This document shows positions 8,897-18,398 of a stretch of 39,246 bases of DNA, in pieces (within the stretch, counting starts at the first letter, position 1; each line of letters starts with the position of its first letter). A model generated the notes under the pieces. That model had not been told where the DNA came from. It made no database searches and saw only the letters and a list, made by a program, of their open reading frames with translations. The position numbers and the translations under genes are program-made. Source of the DNA: Clostridiaceae bacterium (GTDB lineage Bacteria > Bacillota > Clostridia > DSM-8532); contig JAAYMA010000078.1 of NCBI GenBank assembly GCA_012521615.1, positions 1 to 39,246 on the forward strand, read 5' to 3'.

Positions 8897-11800
8897 CTAT
8901 ATTTCTCCAAACTTTTCCAGGACCCTGGATACCATGTCCAGCATCATACCAATGCTTGTACGTTCCTCAGCCTTAAATGTCATGCCTTCGCTGAAATCTG
9001 CCAGCTCCAAATCGAAGCCCAGCATAACATATCTGTAGAGCTGTGGTTTTACATTACTGCCAATATTGAATATTCTGGACGGATTCATATAGGCAGGGTT
9101 TATATTAGCCTTGCTGCAGTATAATTTCACTGCCATGGCTATTGAGGCCTGGTTGTCCATATATCCGGTTAAATAAGCCGGAGTGATAACATCGTTCAGA
9201 CCAAGTACAGTAACTTTGTTTACAGGTGTAAGTCCTGTTACCTCATCATCCTTATGGGTAAGTACGGCAAACAGCATAACCGCCTGATTCCCGCTTATGG
9301 GATTGTCAGGATATATGGTTCCCGTACCGAATACCTTGCTCAAATCATAACGAGAGATCAGTTTTGAAAAATCTTTTTCAAACTGCGTTCCAGGCTGGAC
9401 AATGACTGAATCGGATCTTACAAAAACCGCATACTCTCCTGGTTTCTCTGCCCTGAAAAGCACATATTGCATTACATATGCTTTGGCTCCGGTTGCTTCT
9501 TTCCAGCCGGTACCGTAATTGGTGTAAGGAATGATATAACCATTTTGATATTGATATTCCAGCTTAACACCAATTCTTGCCGGAAACTCCCGTATTGTTC
9601 TTTTCACTGCAAAGTCCGGCAAATAACCACTTCCGCCGTCAATCACATCTTTTAAGTACCTGGATAATTCTTTCTCTACCCCGGCTATTACGCTCTTTAT
9701 CAAATCTTTCAATTCCACATGGCTTCTGTAGCTGTATCTTTCAAGAACAGAGAGTATCTTGGAAAGTTCCCTGTCAAGAATGCCGTATTCAAATGGTCCT
9801 GTCTCGTCAGGATTTTTAAGGATATTGTAAATTATATGGTTAATCTCCTGGTATGTAAGTCTGGAACCTATGGCTGTAGTATTCAGGTCAAAGAACTTTG
9901 ACAAGGCTGTAAACCCTGAGGGTATCTTTGTACCAGGGGTTGATTTCCTGTTTAAAGTCACAAGCAGCATGGCCTCTCTGGCACTGCCGGAAAGAGCCTC
10001 ATTCTTTAATGCTTCAAGATCAATGCTTCCCCGGTTCAATGTGATTTCAGCACCGGCGAATTTAAGATTGAGCCTGCTGTCATATTTCTCTATGGTCTCA
10101 AGAGTTTTATAAGGAATTAATATCTCGTAACAGGATGGATTTACAGCCTCATTGCTGAAATCAACTGTAATAGTAGATCCCCGGGCAACCTTAAGAAGCC
10201 CTGAAACCTTATCATCCTTTATAACAGCCCTGACTTTTCCATGGTCTTTAATATCAATCAGCCAGTACAGCTTCTTTGTAAGATTTTCTGCCTCCTGATC
10301 AAACCAATCTATTACCTCATCCCGTCTTCTTCCCTCATCGTAATCTCCCTGGGAAAAGTCGGTACGTGCAGTCACAGGTCCAATATGCAAAGATTCTTCC
10401 ATGTTATACGCCCATAGTTTGATATAGTAGTCGGTATTGGGTTTCAAATTGGTAATCTTCGCATAGTAAATGTAATAAGGCGAATTTTCCTGAACATAAA
10501 GATTGGTTTTCTCTCTGTAAAACCTGATTCTTCTGCCGTCAGGAAGATCATATCCATAATCTGTTCTTCCATAGCTGGCATAATTGAGCTTTCTATATTC
10601 AACCTCATAGTCAGTACGTATCTCCATAAAATAGTCGTAGGGGTCCCTTCCCTCCCACCTGACTTCAATCTCACTTAAACTGTCCCTTGTCTTGGCTTGA
10701 ACAGGATAGCCGGGACTGCTCTGCCACCTTTCATATCTCCCGTCATACCAGCTGTCGTTCAAGGTATTCTTGACCCGTATATCATACCACTGATCTGATT
10801 CCAGATTATAAATTCGGAAATAGAAGGTTGAGCCGTCTTTGACACAGGTAAACTGGGAACGGTTAAGCTGAACATACTCCGCTTCAGATGCACCTGTCTT
10901 TTTAATGAAGACCTGCATGGAATCGGCCGTTGCTCCCGTTAAGTAGCATTCTATATTAAACCCGATTTCCACATCAATTACAGCTTCCAGGAATCCGGGC
11001 GGTGCCACCATTTTGGTGGTAACAGGAATTGTCACCCAACGGCTCACTGTCTCAATAGACTTTCCTTCATCATCTGTAAGGTCCCTGTTCCTGACAGCTC
11101 TCAAGCTGAAGAAATAAACCCTGTTGGGTCTTAAGAAATCCCTTTCAATAGGCAGCGTCACTTTACCATTTTCATTGACTGTAATACCTAATCTTTCTGC
11201 TTTACTGCTGTTTACATCAAGATGTATCTCATAACTGTCCTCAGGCTCCCTGAAATCATGATAAACTTCCAAAAAATTATGATTGTAAGGATCGTCTTTA
11301 TACTCATCGACATCGGCATCTTTAGAAATACTCACAGAAGTGCATACCATTTCATAGGTAACATCCCTCTCGGCATGCAGCCATGTAAGTGTAACATACG
11401 CATCACTTAAAATGGGCTGACCATCTTCATCCAACGCAATGGAGAACTCTGACGGTGTCCTTGGATAGCGGATAATATCTTCAAGCCCGCCTGAGTCGAT
11501 TTTCGGGGTAGTAATGGCTTTAACGGCAGTATCTGCCGAACGGCCAATGACTACGCCATCTACCACAAGGGAGGCATGAGCTTTTATATAGTAAACAGTA
11601 TTAGGCAGAATTTCTTCGATCGAACCATCAGGTTTCTCAAAATTTTTAATAACTACACGATGTATCAGCTCCTGGACAGGATACTCAACCGTCAGCGTTT
11701 CAGCAAGCACAAAATCTTCAGAAGGGTTACGGCTGATAAAAATGCTGTACTGAATCTCTTTTCCACCACTGACATTGGTATACCTCGCCCAGTCGGCATC

Positions 11801-13921
11801 GGTTAATATACGCTCAAAACTTACTGATATGCCTTCAAGGAAAATATCCCCTGTAGCCGGATCAACATTGGTTTCAGGTTCGATACCAAGTATGATATCC
11901 GGCATTGGAACAGGCTGTTCAGTCAGAGGCCACGTAGTAAAGCTTATTATAGGCGACATGAAGGAAATACGGTTTCTGAGGTCGATGTTCAGACCTTCAG
12001 CATCGCCCCACACATCAGCGTCAATCTCGGCGTTGTCCCTCAGCCTTGAAGTAAATATTTGCATATAATATGTGGTATTCGGTATGAGGAAGTCAGGATA
12101 ATCCCCCGGCGTTCCGTCTTCACTGGGGTCTTCATTATTTTCAGCTGTCAAAGGTTTATCATTTACATAATCATAAAAGAGTTTGTCGCCTGGAATGGTA
12201 CACATTAACCGTCCATCCGGCGTTTCTGTGAAATTTTTCTTGCCGAGGACAAGTACACGCTTCTGTTTAACAGGCATATAAACAGGCAAACTCCTATCAA
12301 GACCGATATTCTTTGTTGGTGTTTCATCGGTTTCTGTATCAGGCAAATATGTAGAAAGGATTATATGGAATGTAATGTCATCATCAGTATATGGCTGGTT
12401 TCTGAAGTCGTCCCAGTCCTCAATCGCCCTCCAGGCTAAAGGCTTTTCAAAAGATATTTGTAAATCACTTAGCGGAATTTCGACTTCGCCCTGTGATATT
12501 TCTGTAAATGGTACTTCTACTTTTTTTCTGCCTGCGTATATGGTCTCAGCCTCTATCTCTTTCGGCATGGGCGGTTTACCCGTGTCAATGCCAAGGAGCT
12601 GCAGGTTAATACACAGTGAAGAACTTCTCGGCAGAGCTGAAGAACTGTCATAATAAACTACCCTGAAGTAATATTCAGGATGGGTAATATCAGGAATATT
12701 AATAGTTATAATTTCCGATCCATACTCATCTTCCTGGGGAAGCGACGTCTCAGGTATTTTTACCCATTTATCTGATTGGGAGTACAGATCATCTATCCTG
12801 GGTGCATACTGAACCTGATAATACAGTTGGGGATATACACCATTGGTGATTTTTCTGAACTTAACCTCCACCTTGTCAGTATCCACTTTTGATAATTCTA
12901 TCTGCATGGGTGTAAAGATGGAGCTCAGACTTGGTCCAACATTTGAAAAAGCATTATCTATATTACTGACCAAAAAACGGTTGCCCGAATCTGTCTGCAA
13001 TTTTGTCCTTCTTATAGGAATCTGATCTGAAGCTTCGTTCTTAAAAATTATACCGATGTTTGTATTCTCATACTCGGTGCCGGGCTCTATTCCCTGTTCC
13101 CTGGTCAAAAGAACCGAGACAAACCCGCCTCCGTCTGAATCAGGCTCACCATAACTTATACCCTCAACAATGACATCATCGCCTTGGTCATTACCTTCAA
13201 TAATCATGTGCCCGCCATCATAATCGGTATTAAAAACAAGCATTCTGGTTGAACCACGTCCAACTGTCATGCTTATCTGGAAACATGCCTTTTCTATCGG
13301 CACATCAGGCTCGGAAAGATCTTTCAAAACAGCTTTATCACCTTCATAAGAAGTCAGGTATGTGATCTTGCCTAAGCTTTCACTGTAAATGGTAGGTATT
13401 TTCCACTTAAGCCTTATTTTCGGATTCTCACCACTTTTCACAACAGCAGCCTCACCGGGCAAAGAACCTGAAGGTATAAGAACAGGGTCATTATCCTCAA
13501 TATCAGCCATCTTGGCCATTACATTGAAGGATTCGCCGGTAAAAGTCAGCCTTGCAAGATAATATACCTTTCCCACAGCTACGGGATGTTCATCAGTCAT
13601 ATTATGATACAATTCCATAGTAATGTCGTAAATATGATCCGGTTTCAAATCAAGACTGACAATAACTCTGTTATTGACATAGTTTTCTTCGCCTATCAGA
13701 TATGTCAGACTTCCGTCAGGATTATGATAATAAACCTCGGTTTTTGCAGGACGGGTAAGTGAATAGCAGCTTACCTCATACTTGTTTGTCAAAGTATTAT
13801 ATGAAACCTGAAGATTTATATCATCTGGCTGGGCAAAACTTTTCACCATAAATGGCATGCTTGTAAATATAAAAGCAAGTATCAGCAATAAAGAAATAAC
13901 TCTTTTAAATCCTGTTCGCAT
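8897..13921 (-). CDS. Giant secreted fibronectin type III protein, paralog of its downstream neighbour
   Basis: A 1674-residue exported protein with a signal peptide ending near SFA-Q (about residue 30). At least seven fibronectin-III-like modules are visible to about residue 1190, with recurring signatures such as NTTYYMQIFTSR, NTVYYIKAHA, NRVYFFSLRA and NTDYYIKLWAYN. A long region without Fn3 signature follows (about 1200-1560). It includes a segment ending GEYAVFVR, which resembles the domain preceding SLH repeats in other clostridial surface proteins. The C-terminus is degenerate SLH-like and closes with the same GEI ending as the downstream protein. An in-frame GTG at 13927 is possible, but GGAGGA touches it; the ATG at 13921 has the correct spacing. 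The gene lies 134 bases after the asparaginase-like pair. No enzymatic motif was found. Confidence 0.85.
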   Translation of the reverse strand: MRTGFKRVISLLLILAFIFTSMPFMVKSFAQPDDINLQVSYNTLTNKYEVSCYSLTRPAKTEVYYHNPDGSLTYLIGEENYVNNRVIVSLDLKPDHIYDITMELYHNMTDEHPVAVGKVYYLARLTFTGESFNVMAKMADIEDNDPVLIPSGSLPGEAAVVKSGENPKIRLKWKIPTIYSESLGKITYLTSYEGDKAVLKDLSEPDVPIEKACFQISMTVGRGSTRMLVFNTDYDGGHMIIEGNDQGDDVIVEGISYGEPDSDGGGFVSVLLTREQGIEPGTEYENTNIGIIFKNEASDQIPIRRTKLQTDSGNRFLVSNIDNAFSNVGPSLSSIFTPMQIELSKVDTDKVEVKFRKITNGVYPQLYYQVQYAPRIDDLYSQSDKWVKIPETSLPQEDEYGSEIITINIPDITHPEYYFRVVYYDSSSALPRSSSLCINLQLLGIDTGKPPMPKEIEAETIYAGRKKVEVPFTEISQGEVEIPLSDLQISFEKPLAWRAIEDWDDFRNQPYTDDDITFHIILSTYLPDTETDETPTKNIGLDRSLPVYMPVKQKRVLVLGKKNFTETPDGRLMCTIPGDKLFYDYVNDKPLTAENNEDPSEDGTPGDYPDFLIPNTTYYMQIFTSRLRDNAEIDADVWGDAEGLNIDLRNRISFMSPIISFTTWPLTEQPVPMPDIILGIEPETNVDPATGDIFLEGISVSFERILTDADWARYTNVSGGKEIQYSIFISRNPSEDFVLAETLTVEYPVQELIHRVVIKNFEKPDGSIEEILPNTVYYIKAHASLVVDGVVIGRSADTAVKAITTPKIDSGGLEDIIRYPRTPSEFSIALDEDGQPILSDAYVTLTWLHAERDVTYEMVCTSVSISKDADVDEYKDDPYNHNFLEVYHDFREPEDSYEIHLDVNSSKAERLGITVNENGKVTLPIERDFLRPNRVYFFSLRAVRNRDLTDDEGKSIETVSRWVTIPVTTKMVAPPGFLEAVIDVEIGFNIECYLTGATADSMQVFIKKTGASEAEYVQLNRSQFTCVKDGSTFYFRIYNLESDQWYDIRVKNTLNDSWYDGRYERWQSSPGYPVQAKTRDSLSEIEVRWEGRDPYDYFMEIRTDYEVEYRKLNYASYGRTDYGYDLPDGRRIRFYREKTNLYVQENSPYYIYYAKITNLKPNTDYYIKLWAYNMEESLHIGPVTARTDFSQGDYDEGRRRDEVIDWFDQEAENLTKKLYWLIDIKDHGKVRAVIKDDKVSGLLKVARGSTITVDFSNEAVNPSCYEILIPYKTLETIEKYDSRLNLKFAGAEITLNRGSIDLEALKNEALSGSAREAMLLVTLNRKSTPGTKIPSGFTALSKFFDLNTTAIGSRLTYQEINHIIYNILKNPDETGPFEYGILDRELSKILSVLERYSYRSHVELKDLIKSVIAGVEKELSRYLKDVIDGGSGYLPDFAVKRTIREFPARIGVKLEYQYQNGYIIPYTNYGTGWKEATGAKAYVMQYVLFRAEKPGEYAVFVRSDSVIVQPGTQFEKDFSKLISRYDLSKVFGTGTIYPDNPISGNQAVMLFAVLTHKDDEVTGLTPVNKVTVLGLNDVITPAYLTGYMDNQASIAMAVKLYCSKANINPAYMNPSRIFNIGSNVKPQLYRYVMLGFDLELADFSEGMTFKAEERTSIGMMLDMVSRVLEKFGEI

Positions 13922-14054
13922 TAGCACTCCTCCGATGGGATGATAAATTGGATAAAGGGTATACTTTACTATTATTTTATCGGCATCCTGGAGCCTTCAT
14001 ATTATGCGAACAGAATTACAATTCCTTTACACTTTCTATTGAAATGCTTCCTTT

Positions 14055-15086
14055 TTATTTGATTTTCTGACCGATATATATGTCGTCATTCTGTCTGAAT
14101 ACAGGTATAATATCCCCCACATTTTCTTTACGATGATTCAAAAGTTCGGCTCTGTGCCAGTGCTTAAGCTTTTCATATTCACTTTTGTCGAGCACATCAA
14201 GCTCTAAAAGCATTTCCATCACTACGGGAAAAACAGCCCGCTCCCCGCCATCTGCAATCTTTATACACATGCCCAGTTTTTTATCTTTAACACCGACACA
14301 ATAAACTGATTCTGCACCTATCTTTGCGATTAACTTGCCCTTTGTGGCCTGCATCAGTTCAGTACAGAATTCCTTTGTGCCTGCCACCATTTCAGGATAT
14401 TCGTTCATAGCTTCAAAAATGGTTTTACAGGCTTCATAATATTCACTGTTCCGGTCCTGAGCATACTGTACTATTCTGGCATAGGACAGGGCTATTTTTT
14501 TAATTGGCAGCATAAAAATCGGAAGCCCGCATCCATCAGTGCCAGTGGCTATGGTGTCTTCCTCTTCACCTGTGAAATAGCTTAAAGTTTTTAATATTTC
14601 TTTCTGTACGGGATGATCAGGTTTTTCATAAGTCCTGATATCATAGCCTTTATATCTGCAATAAGCCAGCATGGCCGCATGCTTGCCTGAACAGCTGACA
14701 TGAAGGACAGTCGGCTTTTCATTTCTTGCAATAAGCCTTTTGTTTTCATCGTGATTATACGGGCTCATAATCCCGCAATGAAGATCGTCGGTATTTAAGC
14801 CCAATCTTCTTAAAATTCCCAAAACCGTCTCCTGATGCATGACTTCACCGGTATGGGACGCACAGGCAATGGCTATTTCCTTTAAACTGTAACCCATTTT
14901 CTGAGCTCCCCCGGAATGGATAAAAGGAATGATCTGAATAGGTTTCGCAGCTGATCTGAAAAAAATACTCGTATTTATATCACCTTTTTGGTAAATAACT
15001 CTTCCTTCACTATCGACTACACAGATGAAGCCCTGATGTATACTCTCAACATAGCCGCCCCTTGTTACCACAGCCAGCGTTTTCAT
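14055..15086 (-). CDS. Asparaginase II family protein, second of a tandem pair
   Basis: A 343-residue protein of the asparaginase-II family (the group of the Rhizobium etli inducible enzymes), unrelated in fold to the classical E. coli L-asparaginases and expected to hydrolyse L-asparagine to aspartate and ammonia. The residues described for the R. etli enzyme appear conserved: an S45-A-A-K48 motif, S77 in CASHTGE, C132-S-G-K135, C186 in TDGCGLP and K255 in AKIGAE. The cysteine/lysine set matches the reported zinc site. There is no signal peptide, so it should be cytoplasmic. Its ATG overlaps the stop codon of the upstream paralog (ATGA), implying translational coupling. The substrate could differ between the two copies. 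Family assignment is firm, activity is inferred. Confidence 0.88.
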   Translation of the reverse strand: MKTLAVVTRGGYVESIHQGFICVVDSEGRVIYQKGDINTSIFFRSAAKPIQIIPFIHSGGAQKMGYSLKEIAIACASHTGEVMHQETVLGILRRLGLNTDDLHCGIMSPYNHDENKRLIARNEKPTVLHVSCSGKHAAMLAYCRYKGYDIRTYEKPDHPVQKEILKTLSYFTGEEEDTIATGTDGCGLPIFMLPIKKIALSYARIVQYAQDRNSEYYEACKTIFEAMNEYPEMVAGTKEFCTELMQATKGKLIAKIGAESVYCVGVKDKKLGMCIKIADGGERAVFPVVMEMLLELDVLDKSEYEKLKHWHRAELLNHRKENVGDIIPVFRQNDDIYIGQKIK

Positions 15087-16141
15087 ATTCTTGTCCCTTC
15101 CTTTGGGTAGTTATCGCCAAGTTCGAAACTTCCTGTCTCATTATTCAGTAAGCTAAAGCTGGTATGAAGATACCCTACCGTATCGCCCTTGTCATTCCTG
15201 ACTTTCGGAAAGGTCCATTGATCAAGTTTCCTTACAGTTTCAGCATCCAATATGCCCAGTTCCTCCAAAACACGGACAACAACGGGATAACTTGTCCGGG
15301 GATGCCCGTCGAACATTTTAATGCATACACCCAGTTTCCTTTCAGGTATTGCAATACAGTAAATTCCCTCTGCACCGATTTTCCCGACTGCTCTTCCCTC
15401 TGAATAATAAATAAGGTCTGTGCAAAATGTACCTTTACCTTTTACAGCCTTCGGATAACGTGTCATGGCATTTTTTATAATTTCAAAAGAATCACTGTAT
15501 TTTCCCTTATGCTGCTTTCCATGGGCAAGTAACGAATACAGGTATGAAACCTGATATAGAGACAGATTGTATGTGGGCATAGTACATCCGTCCATGCCGA
15601 CAATAATATTCTCTGTGCCTAAATTCAGAATATCAGCAATGGTGCTTCTGATCAGCTGCTGAACCGGATGAGCAGGATTTGTATAGCCTTCAACCGGATA
15701 ACCATAATATTTGCACAACGCAAGTACACCGGCATGCTTGCCTGAACAATTGCTGAAAATTGGACCAGGACGAATATTCAGCATCATCAGAGCCTTCTTG
15801 ACCTTAGGACTTTCAGGGTTTTTTCTTCCGCATTCCAGATACTTTTCGCTTACTCCAATTTTATTAAGTATGGACTTTACTATTCTTCTGTGATAAGCCG
15901 TGCCATCATGGGACGAAACAATGACTGCGAGCTCTTTAAGACTTAAATTAAATTTTTCTATTGCACCCGAGTTGACCAGGGCATTGGCTATAATTGGCTT
16001 TCCTGATGACCTTAAAAATATTCTTGCCTGAGGGTTACCTATACTGTAAACTATTTTTCCATCGGAATCTGTTATGCATATATATCCGTGATGAATACTT
16101 TCGACCCTTCCAGAACGTGTTCTGACAACCAATTGGGGCAT
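15083..16141 (-). CDS. Asparaginase II family protein, first of a tandem pair
   Basis: A 352-residue paralog of the following gene, aligned with it without gaps through the first 186 residues. The same candidate active-site and metal positions are present: S45-S-G-K48, S77 in SSHDG, C132-S-G-K135 and C186 in MDGCTMP. It is probably a cytoplasmic asparaginase or a related amidohydrolase. GAGGTGAAAC precedes the ATG at 16141. A good promoter (TTGAAA, 17 bases, TAATAA) lies upstream, divergent from the dnaD-like gene. The C-terminus is about ten residues longer than its partner and ends in the four-base overlap. Two full-length copies suggest a duplication followed by specialisation or formation of a hetero-oligomer; neither is shown by the sequence. 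Confidence 0.88.
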   Translation of the reverse strand: MPQLVVRTRSGRVESIHHGYICITDSDGKIVYSIGNPQARIFLRSSGKPIIANALVNSGAIEKFNLSLKELAVIVSSHDGTAYHRRIVKSILNKIGVSEKYLECGRKNPESPKVKKALMMLNIRPGPIFSNCSGKHAGVLALCKYYGYPVEGYTNPAHPVQQLIRSTIADILNLGTENIIVGMDGCTMPTYNLSLYQVSYLYSLLAHGKQHKGKYSDSFEIIKNAMTRYPKAVKGKGTFCTDLIYYSEGRAVGKIGAEGIYCIAIPERKLGVCIKMFDGHPRTSYPVVVRVLEELGILDAETVRKLDQWTFPKVRNDKGDTVGYLHTSFSLLNNETGSFELGDNYPKEGTRI

Positions 16142-16200
16142 GTTTCACCTCATGAATTCAAAGCTGATACTTTTTTGTATTCTTCCTCACTTTTAGATTT

Positions 16201-16229
16201 TTATTACACAGGGCATATGTGCTTTTCAA
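16201..16229 (-). promoter_or_regulatory. Promoter of the asparaginase-like pair
   Basis: On the minus strand TTGAAA (16224-16229) and TAATAA (16201-16206) are separated by exactly 17 bases, about 60 bases before the ATG at 16141. It fits a housekeeping sigma-A promoter. Confidence 0.6.
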
Positions 16230-16237
16230 TTTATGCC

Positions 16238-16254
16238 TCCCCTTTAAGAGGGGA
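16238..16254. promoter_or_regulatory. Small palindrome in the divergent promoter region
   Basis: Arms TCCCCT and AGGGGA around a five-base centre. It overlaps the -35 region of the rightward promoter and lies just upstream of the leftward -35 box, so it could be a shared operator. Short arms make chance a real alternative. Confidence 0.35.
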
Positions 16255-16271
16255 ACTCAATGTGATATAAT
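16243..16271 (+). promoter_or_regulatory. Promoter of the dnaD-like/dnaC-like operon
   Basis: A consensus TATAAT at 16266-16271 is preceded by TGA, giving an extended -10 (TGnTATAAT). The -35 region 17 bases upstream (TTTAAG) is weak, as is common with extended -10 promoters. Confidence 0.65.
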
Positions 16272-16273
16272 AA

Positions 16274-16291
16274 TTTTGCTTTAAAGCAAAA
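16274..16291 (+). promoter_or_regulatory. Perfect 18-bp palindrome at the transcription start of the dnaD-like gene
   Basis: TTTTGCTTTAAAGCAAAA begins two bases after the -10 box, so the expected start of transcription (about 16278) falls inside it. The position is that of a classic repressor operator; the repressor is not known. As RNA it would sit at the extreme 5' end. Confidence 0.55.
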
Positions 16292-16314
16292 CGAAAAATT
16301 AACGAGGTACATAA

Positions 16315-17289
16315 ATGCAATTCGAGTGTTGTAGAGATATTCTTTTATCTGATACATTAATCCCGGATATATTTTTAGGAGATATAATGCCCGATCTTCC
16401 TTCAGATGCAGTGAAGGTCTATTTGTACTGTATCTTTTTGTGTAAATACAAAAAAAAAGCTGAACCTCAGGATCTGGCCGCAAAACTTGGACTACCCCTT
16501 GATTCCGTAAAAGCGGCTTTTGTTATCCTTGAACAGGAAGGGCTTATAACATTTAATTCAGATGTTATCACCATCACAGATATAAAAGAGGCAGAGCTTA
16601 ACAAACTATATAAAAGAAAAACTGCTTCTGATCCTGAAAATATCAACTCAAAAACCTCTGCCAATATAAAGAGGATTCAGTGTATAGAATCAATCAACGC
16701 GAGATTTTTCCAGGGTCTTATGTCCCCAAGCTGGTACACAGCAATTGACAACTGGTTTTCGGCCTACCGGTTTGATGAGGATGTTATGGTGAGCCTTTTT
16801 CAGTACTGTTATGACAACAAAGCCTTAAACATGAAATATATAGAGAAAGTAGGCGCTACATGGCATCAAAAAGGCATAACATCCCATTGGGAACTGGAAA
16901 AATACCTGTTAGGTCAGGAGAAAATAAAAAAGATAGGCAGCAAAATACGCAGAATTTTAAGACTTAACAGAAATCTTACCGAATTCGAAGAAGAATATAT
17001 CGATACATGGATAAACAAATATAAATTTAGCATGCAAATAATTGAGGAAGCTTTAAGAAAAACAGCGGGGAAAGCAAATCCCAGTTTCAAGTATGTACAT
17101 GCCATATTAACAGCCTGGCACAACGATGGTATTAAAAATATTGAACAGCTTAAGGCATACCTGGAAGCTGTTCCGGGACCTCAGTCAAAAACATCTGGCA
17201 AAAAGAAAGTTGAGCGCAGGGACAATTTTCAGCAGCGTCAATATGACGACGAATTTTTTGAAAAGCTTAACCAGTCAAACATAAATTGA
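16315..17289 (+). CDS. DnaD domain protein (DnaB_2 type)
   Basis: A 324-residue protein with an N-terminal winged-helix region (about 25-95) and two DnaD/DnaB_2 domains (about 120-200 and 205-285). The second carries the conserved YVHAILTAWHNDGI-type segment that contacts single-stranded DNA in DnaD. The C-terminal tail is basic and disordered. DnaD and DnaB of Bacillus help load the replicative helicase at origins and stalled forks. The DnaC/DnaI-like ATPase gene begins 15 bases downstream, so this pair is probably the helicase-loading module of the host. A GAGGT Shine-Dalgarno sequence lies seven bases before the ATG. The neighbourhood contains no phage genes, so a prophage origin is unlikely. 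Confidence 0.9.
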   Translation: MQFECCRDILLSDTLIPDIFLGDIMPDLPSDAVKVYLYCIFLCKYKKKAEPQDLAAKLGLPLDSVKAAFVILEQEGLITFNSDVITITDIKEAELNKLYKRKTASDPENINSKTSANIKRIQCIESINARFFQGLMSPSWYTAIDNWFSAYRFDEDVMVSLFQYCYDNKALNMKYIEKVGATWHQKGITSHWELEKYLLGQEKIKKIGSKIRRILRLNRNLTEFEEEYIDTWINKYKFSMQIIEEALRKTAGKANPSFKYVHAILTAWHNDGIKNIEQLKAYLEAVPGPQSKTSGKKKVERRDNFQQRQYDDEFFEKLNQSNIN

Positions 17290-17304
17290 AAGGACAAGGC
17301 TTAA

Positions 17305-18330
17305 ATGTCGGATATCAGGCGAAATCTTGATAATGAATTTGCTTACCGCCGGGACAGGGCATTATGGGAAGCTGAAAGGCGCAAAAAAGAAGTAATCGAA
17401 AAAATTCCTGAGATCGGTTCAATAGAAACAGAAATCACCCTTACCGGACTCAGGTTTGCACGTGGCATCATTTCAGAGGACTCACCTTACCATGACAGTG
17501 AGACTTTAACTGAGCGCATCAACCAGCTTAAAAAGAGAAAAGAAAAGTTGCTTCTTGCTGCTAACTATCCCATAGACTATCTTGAACCCAGGTTTGACTG
17601 CAAATCCTGCGAAGACCGGGGCTATATCACTGATGAAAACGGCAATTATGTTCCCTGTTCATGCTATCAGAAACTTTACCTGCAAAGACTTTACAAGTTC
17701 TCGAATATACTTGACGACGGGAATACCGGGTTTAAATTTTTTAATGAAGAATATTTTTCTGATAAAGTAAACAAACAAAAGTACAAAGTCGATATCTCGC
17801 CCAGAGAAAATATTATGGCCATTAAAAATCACTGTCTGAAATTCATAGAGAATCTCAATGACCAGAATACCAGAAACATGTACTTTTTTGGTCCCACCGG
17901 CACAGGGAAAACATTTTTGGCAAAAAGCTGCGGCCTTGAACTTATTAAGAGAGGATATTCGGTTTTATACCTTTCTGCCCCGACATTGTTCTCGATTATA
18001 CACCGGTACCGCATTAATGTTGATGATTATAGCAGTGAACAGGCCTACAACAACCTTATCACATCAAACCTCTTAATACTTGATGATTTGGGTACAGAGC
18101 CAAGAAGTGACGCCAGATATGCTGAACTTTTAACTCTCATTGAACTTAGAAAAAACCGTGACAGCACCTGTACCACCAAAACAATAATTTCTTCAAATTT
18201 GGATATAAAACGGCTGTTCCAGGAATATAATGAGCGAATAGCTTCCCGTATTGTAGGTGAATTTGATACATTCCGCTTTTTTGGAGACGATATACGGATA
18301 GTTAAAAAAATTAAGAAAATCTCTGATTAA
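17305..18330 (+). CDS. DnaC/DnaI-like helicase-loader ATPase
   Basis: A 341-residue AAA+ protein of the DnaC/DnaI/IstB group, expected to load the replicative helicase onto DNA with ATP. The N-terminal helical part is followed by a zinc-binding cysteine cluster (C99, C102, C118, C120), the adaptor region that contacts the helicase. Walker A is GPTGTGKT (196-203), Walker B is LLILDD with D260-D261, a sensor-1 segment ISSN follows, and RIASRI holds the likely arginine finger. It is co-transcribed with the DnaD-like gene 15 bases upstream. AAAGGA precedes the ATG. An IstB role is unlikely because no IstA transposase is next to it. Confidence 0.9.
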   Translation: MSDIRRNLDNEFAYRRDRALWEAERRKKEVIEKIPEIGSIETEITLTGLRFARGIISEDSPYHDSETLTERINQLKKRKEKLLLAANYPIDYLEPRFDCKSCEDRGYITDENGNYVPCSCYQKLYLQRLYKFSNILDDGNTGFKFFNEEYFSDKVNKQKYKVDISPRENIMAIKNHCLKFIENLNDQNTRNMYFFGPTGTGKTFLAKSCGLELIKRGYSVLYLSAPTLFSIIHRYRINVDDYSSEQAYNNLITSNLLILDDLGTEPRSDARYAELLTLIELRKNRDSTCTTKTIISSNLDIKRLFQEYNERIASRIVGEFDTFRFFGDDIRIVKKIKKISD

Positions 18331-18398
18331 AAGAGAGCAAATCAATTGTTCCTGTTTCAACAAATTCCTTAACTATAATGCTTTTTTTTGCGAATACA

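Noticed and set aside
5010-13921. Cellulosome components (cohesin or dockerin modules) in the giant proteins
   Set aside because: No duplicated calcium-loop dockerin motif and no cohesin pattern were seen; the repeats fit fibronectin-III-like modules and the ends are SLH-like.
16315-18330. The DnaD-like/DnaC-like pair as part of a prophage or IS21 element
   Set aside because: No integrase, phage structural gene, IstA transposase or att-like repeat is nearby, and two full DnaD domains with a helicase-loader zinc cluster fit the chromosomal replication proteins.
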